Assembly: GCA_029876055.1 (NCBI GenBank) | Contig: CM056879.1 | Location: 1,054,001 to 1,118,000 of the forward strand | From: Madurella fahalii | Lineage: Eukaryota; Ascomycota; Sordariomycetes; Sordariales | Direction: 5' to 3' | Length of the DNA: 64,000 nt | Shown: in pieces, positions 55,311 through 64,000 of the stretch | Layout: the number at the start of each line of letters is the position of its first letter | How positions within the stretch are numbered: the first letter of the stretch is position 1 | Notes under the pieces: generated by a model | Seen by the model: only the letters and a program-made list of their open reading frames with translations | The model's database searches: none | Told to the model about the DNA's origin: nothing | Program-made: the position numbers and the translations under genes

Positions 55311-56786
55311 TTGATCTGCTCTTTGCAAAATAGCCGTTAATAGCCTACAGACCCTATACTCGATATAATGTATACCAGGCTAGTCCCTTTGCGTAGGCAG
55401 TCCTTGGAATAACAATCTAGTTTCCGGTAAACACGTACCTATGACTCTATAACGGCGTTCGATGGCTAAGCAAACAACGCTAGAAGATCCTTCTGAGGGA
55501 CGCTTCTAGCATCGCACTGCTCCGTATGCACCACCCACGAGGTTATAGCATAACGCAAGAAGGGAAAGTTGTTATTGTTGTAAGTTATCGACCGACCGAT
55601 CTCCTCTATTGCCAAGTAGCGTATACAAATCTTGGAAAACCGGAAGTGTACTCTGATTGCCGCCTCGGTCGACGTTTTACTGCTGTCCAAAACGGATAGG
55701 CCTTTCTCGACAACAAAGAAGTCCTTAACGGACTGGTAGATAAACTAGACGACCTGCTTATAGGTAACCTCGGCAAGACCCCGACTGAGCGTCTGAACCT
55801 ACCTCATCATCTGGATACTGTCCGGTATATAATCTTCGGCACTCTGGTATGCCTATAATGACCGGTGTGGGCAATCAACCTCGATAACTATGGCCTATCG
55901 TAACTCGTCTATTGATAAAGGCTGTATAGCAAAGTAGATCTATTGGATCAGTTTAAGGGAGGCCGATTCTATACTTCGAATAAGTTTTTGGTATAGTTCA
56001 TCGAGGTCCGGAGGGATAGAATGGACCGCCGCTTTGATCTTCTTTAATCCGACACCCTTACGCTTAAGGTTTAGGACTTCCTTCACTACAAGACATGCCT
56101 ATATGAAAACACTGGAGGCACGTTCCGTAATTAAGGCCGGGATCGTAGATAATATTCGCATACGGAACGTACTAAGCTCGTTATCTACGAAAGTCGAAAT
56201 ATCCTTGCAGTTTTCATATTCGAGGTAGATTTCGAATATACCGTCTAGATCCAGGATTGGGTAGTGACGATAAGAGAAGTAGATACGAAACTGTCTGAGG
56301 CTAATGAGCTGGGATAGGAGACCCTTCAGTAAGGACTTGAAAATTTCGACAAGCTTGACCGCATTGTCTTCGCTACATCCGTCCAATGCATCGATAAATA
56401 ACCAGACAGAACGAGCCCTAAGGACCTTCGGAAGAGACGACGTGAAGAAGAACCGCAATTCCTCCTTATACTAGTGCCAGTCTTTACCCGGCTTGCCGTT
56501 CTCCTTATATTTTGTCTCAAACCTGTCGACGAGATCCTGTAGTACGTCGGAGGCCTGCCTAAGAATCTAATGAAGGAGGGACCGGAAGAGGCTAAGAGGA
56601 GTCCTTTGAAATTCGTCGCCGCGGCTATAGAAGAAGAACGAGAGAACAAGGGCACTGTCTCTAGCTCCATGATTACTAAGAGCTTATTTTAGTAGTATCG
56701 ACTTCCTAGAGCCCGGCTTTCCCTTAATCCAGAGCAGGCCTCGATCGTAAGTGGCCCAGGCCCTGTACGTCTTATATTGAGGCAGC

Positions 56787-57062
56787 TGTCAAAAGGATCA
56801 TGTGCCAAAGGATCAAGATCACAGGATCTAGTGTGGGAGCCAAGCCCATGTACTCTATTGAGCTAAGGAAGACTGGCAGCTAACTGCGCCACGGTACGAA
56901 CGTCATCCTGTACGCGTATCTCGTCTATAAAAGGAGCAAACTCTCCAGCAAAGATAGACGGACAGAGAACAACATAAGAGGGACAATGAACACAATCAAC
57001 TCAAGACACATAAAATTCTCAACTGTCATTTCCCAAGATTCAGAGGTGCCGTGTTTCCGACA
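56787..57062 (-). mobile_element. solo LTR, family 1, inside the NLR just before NACHT, TSD GCAGC
   Basis: 276 bp, TGTCAAAAGGATC...GTGTTTCCGACA, with GCAGC at 56782-56786 and 57063-57067. It splits the coding sequence between EEICKWL and the Y-R-A-W-A-T-Y-D-R-G segment ahead of Walker A. Confidence 0.92.
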
Positions 57063-58141
57063 GCAGCCACTTGCATATCTCCTCGACGGCGCTACGAATA
57101 TCAAGGGAGCAATTCTGCATTTGCGGAAAGACGCCAGCGATTAGAGGCAAGAGTACGCAGTCTGGGATAGGATTTAGCCTTCGGAATAGATTTAGCCCAG
57201 TACATCATTCTCGCAGAAGCAACCTACTAGTTCTCCTTACCGACTTACGATTCCTAAAGGACTAGCTCTCCTAACAACCTCTTGAATCCGTTCTCTTCTG
57301 CCGAGGCAAACTTAACCATATCGCTGTAGTTGATGTAGATGGTAATGGAATTGTAGCCCTCTAGAGTGGCGGATTCCTTGGACACGACCTTCCCAACCCC
57401 AGGTAACGGCAGTTCCTCAAAGAAGTACGTGACTTCGGGAGGCTAACTAGCTCTTTGTCATTCCCGTATCATAGACCAGAAGTTGACTTGAACGAGCTCG
57501 AGGGCCTGGTTATTTGTCTGCAAGATCTCCAACAGCGACTTGTTGATGGGCTTCACTAGACCAAGAGCCGACGTAGGGATCTTGGCCTAGTCGGCTATCC
57601 AGGATCCTTTGTAGGGAGTGCCTAGAAATGCGATGCCTATAGTGCAGTCGAATATGCGCCGAAGATGGGCCTCTAGATTATTCTGCGAGAGCAGAATGGC
57701 CTTCTTGCAAACGAGGCCGCCGAGGCTGTAGGCGATGAAGATAAGAGGACGAGAGGATGCATTACTGCTGCTTCTGTCTATCGTCAAGTCGTTTAAAAAG
57801 TTCGTAGTATAGTCGATCAGCCGGTTGGACCCTGCAACCCCCTTTCGCATAATATATGCGTCGTAGCTGTATATGAGGATGCGGGCTCTACTGAGCTTCG
57901 GCGGGAGGAGGGTCTTCGGCTAGGGCGCGGGCTGCCCGTCGGCAGTCCATGTGCTCTCCCGGTCCCCGGTCAGACCGTAGACAAAGTAAATGTCGACTGC
58001 GGCGTCGGGGCATTCGTGTAGAACCTTAACTCCGTCTGGGAATGAGGGGATCAGCGGGCTCTCGGGCGGACCAGGGTCTGTGTTGGCGTATTGAGGATTA
58101 GGCAAAGTCAGGTTTCGGTTGGTTTCTTGTAGTAGGATCAT

Positions 58142-59307
58142 GAGGAGTCTTATGCTTCTTCAGCCTTAGGAATCTATACATCGTCTCGAGCGCGCTATCG
58201 AATCAGCTTGGATGGCGAACGCTGACCAATATGCGGATTATCACGGTATGTAACGGATTAGCTGCGTCGTCTTCGAGAAAAGAGAATGTCGTCGGGTGAG
58301 GAAAGGCGGGAGCTGAATGCTGTAAGCCTCCTCCCGGTCTGGAGCGTGACTAGCGCCCTCCCAACCCAGCCTACAGCCAATCATTTCGGCGCCCCGGGTC
58401 GGGCTGCAACACTGCAGTCACAGCGTGTTCTTATCGCAAACGAGTCGGCTAACAGCGCGAAGGGTAGTACACTAACCAAATGTCTCGGACGCGTACTGTC
58501 CTAACGAGCGTAGTAGAGTGAGCAGCATGTTTGCGCCGGGAACGAAACAATCGCCATTCGTTGCTATATATAAACAGCCTCTGACGCGTCGATCTCGTGC
58601 AGTGTGGAAAAGCTTCTTGAAACGGAGGGACAGGAGGGTTACGGATCTAGGCATCTAACTATGGTATTATGCGTTAAGGTTGGCAGGCCGAGCTAACGAA
58701 GCGTACGCAGTCGCCTCCGTTCTCTCTGGCCTGCGAAGGCGGTGGCGCTGACAATGCTGACGCGCCCTACCGAGCCCCGCGTAGCTTACCGCACCGAGTT
58801 CGATGCCCCGCTCTCGGAGATTCGATGATATCGCGGTATGAGGACAAGCTCGACCGGCGGAGGCTAGATAGATTTCCCTTGCGCTCTGGATCGGTCTGTG
58901 CCGCCTGTCTGCTATATATTCGCTGTGAGAGTTCGTCACGTACAGATAGGTATCCACATCGCTTGGACGATAGGACGGGCTCTCAAGCTATGCTTCTTGA
59001 GCGGCGGTCCGGGCATCCACTTCGGTGTATATAGAACAGGCCGGCGGGCTCTCCCCACCGATTTCTCGCCCTCCTCACTCTGCTGTCTAACCGCCAGCCC
59101 GCTCAACAACCCGCATCTACAGGAGAACGGCTAGGATCCTCGCAAGGCACCATCCACTCCTCCATGTCCGTCGGGAGAGCCGGTGCGTTCTCTTGAAGTA
59201 TACCGAAATTGCAAACTAGGGGCTAAAAATGGTTCCATCATTAGCTGCAAACGGCTGCGCGTAGGGGCCAGAAAGTATCCAGCCGCGACCAGCATTAAGT
59301 TCTATAA
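58142..59307. other. 5' flank of NLR pseudogene, nothing recognised
   Basis: Short overlapping frames on both strands without motifs. The first few hundred bases presumably held the NLR promoter. Confidence 0.35.
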
Positions 59308-59765
59308 TTTTAAGGCTGCTGTCAGTTGAACTTTCTAATTTTAGAGAGAATCTCGGACGAGAAATATAATATAAACTCTTAGATCTCAAGAGGATTATCG
59401 GAAGACTGCTACTATAATCCGAAGTCCCCCCTAATTCGACCTTTCTCGTACGAGAAATATAGCTCTTCCGACAATCCTCTTAAGGACTGGGGGCTCAGAT
59501 TAGGTTTCTCATATGAGATTCCCTCTAAAATTAGAAATCTAATTTTAGACTAAATCTCGTACAAGAGCTTAGAAGTTCCCACAAATTTAAGGCTGCTGTC
59601 AGTTGAACTTTCTAATAGAAAATCTCGGACAAGGAACAGAATATGAACTTTCGGATCTTAAGAGGATTATCAGAAGATTGCCACCGCAATCCGAAGTTCC
59701 TCCTATTTCGATGTTTCTAGTTTTAGGGAGAATCTCCTACGAGAAACATAACAAGACAGCGCAAA
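59308..59765. repeat. tandem/fold-back repeat (AAGGCTGCTGTCAGTTGAACTT units)
   Basis: The block AAGGCTGCTGTCAGTTGAAC...AATCCGAAGT occurs at 59311-59430 and again at 59591-59700. Between them lies an inverted arm: AAGAGGATTATCGGAAGA (59388) against TCTTCCGACAATCCTCTT (59464), and CGAGAAATATA against TCGTACGAGAAATATA-like ends. The whole could fold into a long hairpin. Confidence 0.7.
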
Positions 59766-60410
59766 AATCCCCATAACCTACTAAGTCAGCTCAAACAACT
59801 TCTACTGTAGCTAGGACACAAAACGAATTCTACGTTCGCAATTGCTTATGTAGTAGCTTCGGATAGTGCATCTTGCTAGTGGCAAGCGATCAAGGTACCA
59901 GTGAACAGAAATGATGACGGCAATTGGCCGCATTTGACACTCTGTCCCACGTAACCCCCCTTGGAAAGGTTCCTATTCAGAACACGCAGACTGTAGATTA
60001 GGCAGGGCATAACGGCGATTATGGTACAAAGGGGCTATGCAATAAGCTACACAACATGCCATCTTAAAATAAACCAGCTCAGGTTGAATTTGTCATGGTG
60101 GCGGCGATGGTGGCGGTGGTGGTGGTGGTTTTCAGTTACTCCCTTTCCGGGATTGAGCAGTACCCCTGTGTACAACTATCTGGCGGCGACGAAGTAGGGT
60201 AAACTTTTTTAGCCTCTTTCCCGCACATCCTGTCAATTGAAAGGCGGTCACCAAAAGCCGCTGACCATGCGGGACGCTGCGTCCGACAACCGCTCCGGCT
60301 TGTCGTCATTGGACGCTTTTGGCCAGCTCGCACTGGCGGCTAAAAATTAACGAAAGCAAATCTGCCCTGATCGGGCTTCAAAGATTGGGAAAGATTCTGG
60401 AAATGGACCC
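59766..60410. other. no supported gene; GGTGGC microsatellite
   Basis: A GGTGGCGGC/GGT-rich run lies at 60096-60130. Otherwise nothing recognised. Confidence 0.35.
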
Positions 60411-60860
60411 TTGTGCGACGCCTGGGATCTACCCCGCCCAGATGACCACGGTCCGCCGAACCGCAAGGAGACAGTACCCGCGCCGGACGAAATGCAGCTG
60501 CTGTTCGCTGACAGCAGAACCCAACGTGGTGGCGGTAGTCGAGCAGCAGCAGCCGGAACTATCGACCTCCAACATGCCGCCGAGAACGGGGTCGAGGCTA
60601 TCATACAGCGGCTGCTCGACAACGACGCCGACGTCGAGGCGAAGGATAATGAGGGCTTGACGCCACTACACATTGCCGCCGAGAAAGGGCATAAGGCCGT
60701 CGTGAGGCTGCTACAACTTAAGACATAACTACGCTCCGCACTAACAGCTCATGGACGTCTCTAATTGGGTCACCTCGGTTGCCCTTTCGCATGACTCGTC
60801 CTTGGTCGCATTGGCAGTCCACTCCGTGGCCATTGTCTGGGGGAGGTATTTGGCAACTGA
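60411..60860 (+). pseudogene. ankyrin and WD40 scraps of an NLR-like gene
   Basis: One frame gives LQHAAENGVEAIIQRLLDND, then DVEAKDNEGLTPLHIAAEKG and HKAVVRLLQ (one and a half ankyrin repeats, 60567-60720), ending with TAA at 60726. A second frame, 60751-60850, reads VTSVALSHDSSLVALAVHSV then AIVW, the core of a WD40 repeat. The two motifs side by side suggest a rearranged NLR C-terminus. No NACHT is seen upstream. Confidence 0.5.
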
Positions 60861-63189
60861 TGGGGCACAACTTGGATTTTTATGGGGGTCTGCAGTATCT
60901 TTCCATCTTGGTAACGCCGTCCATGCCGTTTTCGCTGCTATCGGTCAGCCCGGGTTGATCAAGGCAAAGCCTAGGAGATTCTGCAGCTGGATAGCAGTTA
61001 GCGTTGTGGTGGCTGCATCATCTATTGCATCGTCGGTCTTGCAGTGCAGTTCGTGCCTGGAAAGCCCAGCATCCAGTGTTTCATTTGTAATGTCGTCGTT
61101 TTGGAGCGCGCTTTCTGGGTGTACGTAGGGAGGAGGACCGCCCGGAGGGACTTGTAAGGGGGCTTGATTCATTCTCAGACTGAGGACTGGACAATGCATG
61201 TAATAGAGAGCCTAAGGTCATCTCCGCCGCCGACCAATGCAGATACACAAGCGGAAACTTTCGCCACGATTCAGTTGCCGGTACCAGTTCACCTCAAACC
61301 ACCTCCCTTTCCAGGGCCGAGAAGGGGCGGGACAGAGCAAAAGAAGCCTGAAGGAATGTCGAATATTATTTTGCAGGTATAATGGAGTCTCACGCTTCTG
61401 ATGCCGCGGGTGGGCCGATCTGCATCATGGAGGCCAGCCAGAACTTTGTCTGCAGCCAGGTACAAGGGTGATATTTGGGCCCTGGTACGGAGCGTGCCGC
61501 ACTGGCATGATATATCTCACATCATGAGCCTGCGCAGCCATCTCGAACGCGGCACGATGCACGTACCACTGGTTCATAAAGTACTACCCAACGCGTAAGG
61601 GCATCAAATATACAGACTCTCTTGGTGTATGTAACTGTGTGCGTGCCAGACATTCTTGTGCTCGCCCGCGTTGCCTGTACTTGGCCAAAACTCCCAGCAC
61701 CTTGACCGGGTTTCGACGGCTATGGGCAAGCTCCACATCGAACCCCGTCGATGTCACAGAGGCCCAAGTGCCCAATCATTGAGCTCGCACACGCTACCGA
61801 AGGCACCTTCCCCTTCGTCGAAAAAACCCCTGTACCCGGTCCATGCGGATGTATCGGGCATGTCAGTGACATGGGCCTCCGTTCCGTAGGACGCGTGCTG
61901 TGCACGGAGCATCGCGAATAACGCGATGCGCCGGACCCGTTGGTGCACGCAGATGCTCGCTCGTGCGACAGGAGTCCAGGGATCTTCTTGGATTTACCAG
62001 CACTGCATCCGCAAGGAAGTGCCTACCGAAAGAGGCGCACGTGCACTTCTCCCAACTTCGGCGGGCGGAGAAGCGGCATGAAAGATGAAGGAGAGTGCTA
62101 GCGTCAAGGCTTTCCCATCTACGAATCATAACTAGAATACAAAAGCCCGGCGCTGCCCAGTCTCAAAGCGCGTTTAATCCGCCCACTTGTTCACCATTCT
62201 TGGTTTAATAGCATTTGCCAGCAAGGCATTGGCATTGAAGAGCCATAGAACCAAGAATACCGACTCCTATCGTTGAAGTCTTTAGGGAAGGCCGCAACGC
62301 CAGGATTCTGCTGCTCAGGCCACCATCCGAGATTGTGCGCCTGATAAATCGGCGAGAACGGTCGAATCGTTGAAGTTGGGCAAGACGAGCAGCTCTCCAA
62401 TAGTTGATGTTCCACGTTCATATTTGGGAAGGAAAGAAACGGACACGCCGGCGGGGGCGTCGGATTAGGGGCGGGAATAACCCGAAGTTCCCGACAAACG
62501 CCCAAGAGCAGGATAGCCCGATAATGACGAACAGTCCAGAGCCGACCAACGGCGCAGAAAAGGCCATGAATGGCGCTGCCAAACTTTTGGCTGCTGGCGG
62601 ATTGGCTGTTGCTGTACTTTTCTAAACAACATCATCCGAATTTGAGAAGAGAGTTTAGGATCAGCTTAACCCTAATTAGTTTGTCACTGAAGCAAGATAG
62701 TTTTACCAGTTGGCATACGCTAGGCTGCCGAGATTTGAGGTGTCTCATTACACACAGCTGGACAGCTAATAAACGCCCTCTCCTCGGCTGCAGCTGAAGT
62801 ATCTGAAACAAATGGCGATTGGTCCACTACCAACTCATCGGAGGGACAGCAGCCCGGGCTTATGTCTAAAATTAGGTATACCTTCAGCTTACATGCATCC
62901 TCAGTACGTTGCGGCGCTACTCGCGTCCAGGGGACCCTATCAATAATTGGTGCGTCAGGAGATCTGGGACCTCTTTATTTTATTCCAATGGACCGACGCC
63001 TTTGCCCGACAATCCAATTCATACTGCGTCATCCTCCTCCGCCCTTTTACTGCCATTGTTCTTCGCTTCTTTCTCTCCCAGCGAAGCCTAGTAAGGCGAC
63101 TATAATTAATCCCCTAAGCGTTTACCAGACGTCGAAGAACTTACTCGAGCTTCTCCAGAGTCATACCAAAGCCGATACATCCGGTCAAA
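60861..63189. other. no supported gene; several open frames without motifs
   Basis: A minus frame at 61199-60945 (NQAPLQVPPGGPPPYVHPES, acidic end) and a plus frame at 61164-61382 (Pro-rich) overlap and cannot both be real. A very small plus frame at 62524-62625 ends in a hydrophobic stretch (KLLAAGGLAVAVLF). None has a recognised domain. Confidence 0.3.
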
Positions 63190-63471
63190 ATGCCCGAAAA
63201 AGAATCCTCATTCCTGAAGATCATCGCCTTCTTTGACTTCCTCGTCAAGCTCGCTGCGCTCGGTGCTCTGTTCGGCATCCTCGTCATGCTCACCCGGCTC
63301 AATGCCCATCTGGATGCACTTGCTTCTGGGGAGTCATCGATCACAGTCCAGCAGGGCCTCAGAAGCACATGGAGCGTTCTTCTACGTGACATCGGCGCCC
63401 CCACCACCGACAGTCATATCCCACAGGGGTCCGAAACAAAGCCTTTCTATATGCGAGTATTGGAAGGCTAA
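63190..63471 (+). CDS. small hypothetical membrane protein, 93 residues
   Basis: ATG in good context (TCAAAATGCCC). Charged N-terminus, then one hydrophobic segment of about 22 residues (FFDFLVKLAALGALFGILVM), then a polar, likely soluble C-terminal part. No known family. It lies in GC-balanced DNA without RIP marks, and codon use looks ordinary. A single-exon small gene is plausible but not proven. Confidence 0.45.
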   Translation: MPEKESSFLKIIAFFDFLVKLAALGALFGILVMLTRLNAHLDALASGESSITVQQGLRSTWSVLLRDIGAPTTDSHIPQGSETKPFYMRVLEG

Positions 63472-64000
63472 AGCCCGCTGAAACACAGACGGGGACAGAG
63501 ATGGCCTCGCCATGTAACCTGTGTCCGGTGTTTTATTGAGGATAATTGGCGTGCCCAGCAGAGCCGCGTGGGTAATTAGAACCCCTAAATGAAAGGCGTC
63601 TTCTTCCTTGTCTCCCTCTTCGTCCTCCTTGTCTGCTTTACTCTTTTCGTCCCTTCACTCCGATCTCTCACCGAGCAGTCCATCTCTCTCCTACTTTGGC
63701 CTCGTTTGGTGAACTAGCTGAGAGGAGCCTCAAGGAGAGAAAGGCTTTGGCGCCGGAGATCATCACCGGGGCTGCTCGGCTCTGGATTGTGAGCATGATC
63801 AAGTCATCGGATGCAAACCCAACTACGAACTCAATGTTCAGCAGCTCAGTCAGCCAGGATGAGGACGAGGAAGAGGAGGATGGGGATAATTAAGCAGTGG
63901 CTCTGCCAAATTTATCTAATAATGTAACATCTGATGTGGCTTTGAATGGAATGGCACACATCGGCGGAGCTCAAAGTTACAACGGACCGTGCGACAAGTT
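63472..64000. other. right edge; possible short acidic-tailed frame 63696-63893
   Basis: The frame has no ATG at its start (TTG) and ends in an acidic run (DEDEEEEDG). It may be an exon of a gene crossing this area; I cannot define it. Confidence 0.25.

Larger units (their letters stand above)
53397..58141 (-). pseudogene. fungal NLR: SERAC1-like hydrolase, NACHT, ankyrin array; RIP-broken and LTR-interrupted
   Basis: From 58141 down: ALPNPQ-like leader, DIYFVYGLTGDRESTWT, stop for Trp at 57920, PKTLLPPKLSRARILIYSYD, IFIAYSLGGLVCKKAILLSQ, GIAFLGTPYKGSWIAD, stop for Trp, then LPLPGVGKVVSKESATLEGY and NGFKRLLGEL. The region before NACHT is split by a solo LTR (56787-57062, target GCAGC). NACHT: GLLWIKGKPGSRKSILLK (Walker A; G-S-R-K where G-S-G-K is usual), SVWLFIDALDGCSEDNAVKL (Walker B), FRIYFSYRHYPILDLDGIFE. 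Then VLNLKRKGVGLKKIKAAVHS, the winged-helix-like part with SKICIRYLAIEEI, and about 16 ankyrin repeats (55310-53400), split by another solo LTR (54873-55133). Over ten stops, mostly at Trp (TGG to TAG/TGA). The two oxyanion/nucleophile-loop His are Tyr (CAC to TAC). Such NLRs act in fungal incompatibility and immunity; this one is dead. Confidence 0.9.

Overview
The window looks like nuclear DNA of a filamentous ascomycete (Pezizomycotina, probably Sordariomycetes; this is inference). The genes I can model have short introns (about 50-150 bp) with GT-AG ends and CTAAC/CTGAC-like branch points. The protein families are fungal: secreted GDSL lipase, DUF1996 protein, OTT_1508-like deaminase, BTB/POZ, NACHT-ankyrin NLR, SERAC1-like hydrolase. 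Large blocks are AT-rich and carry the mark of repeat-induced point mutation (RIP): TGG to TAG and CAG/CAA to TAG/TAA stops at conserved Trp and Gln positions.

Layout. 1-14.5 kb is GC-balanced. It holds the 5' end of a GH18 chitinase-like gene at the left edge (minus), a secreted GDSL/SGNH lipase gene with several breaks, a relic of protein phosphatase 1, a relic of a fungal zinc-finger-associated protein, a secreted DUF1996 gene, an OTT_1508-like deaminase gene (minus) with a 20-bp minisatellite in its intron, and a three-finger C2H2 gene. 15-31 kb is a RIP-degraded repeat block. It holds a pogo-type transposase cut by a chromodomain-containing Gypsy LTR retrotransposon, a nested and partly inverted Gypsy mosaic, a GH5 endoglucanase pseudogene that starts right at a Gypsy LTR, and a decayed gene I do not recognise. 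32-50 kb is mostly small repeats, solo LTRs of four families, a LINE reverse-transcriptase relic and a RIP-broken SANT plus chromodomain gene. One gene there appears intact: 35.2-38.4 kb, ten exons, 831 codons, two tandem SERAC1-like alpha/beta-hydrolase domains. 52.1-53.1 kb is an apparently intact BTB/POZ gene. 53.4-58.1 kb (minus) is a complete but dead NLR: hydrolase, NACHT, then about 16 ankyrin repeats, with many stops and two solo LTR insertions. 58-64 kb holds a fold-back repeat, an ankyrin/WD40 fragment and a small membrane-protein ORF.

How it fits together. The gene content (NLR, NLR-type hydrolase domains, BTB, deaminase-like protein, secreted hydrolases) is typical of accessory fungal regions involved in self/non-self recognition and secretion, here embedded in and eroded by transposons and RIP. 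The best candidate for a poorly described system is the intact two-hydrolase gene at 35.2-38.4 kb beside a dead NLR of the same hydrolase class, together with the deaminase gene. All family calls come from motifs read by eye; no database search was run.
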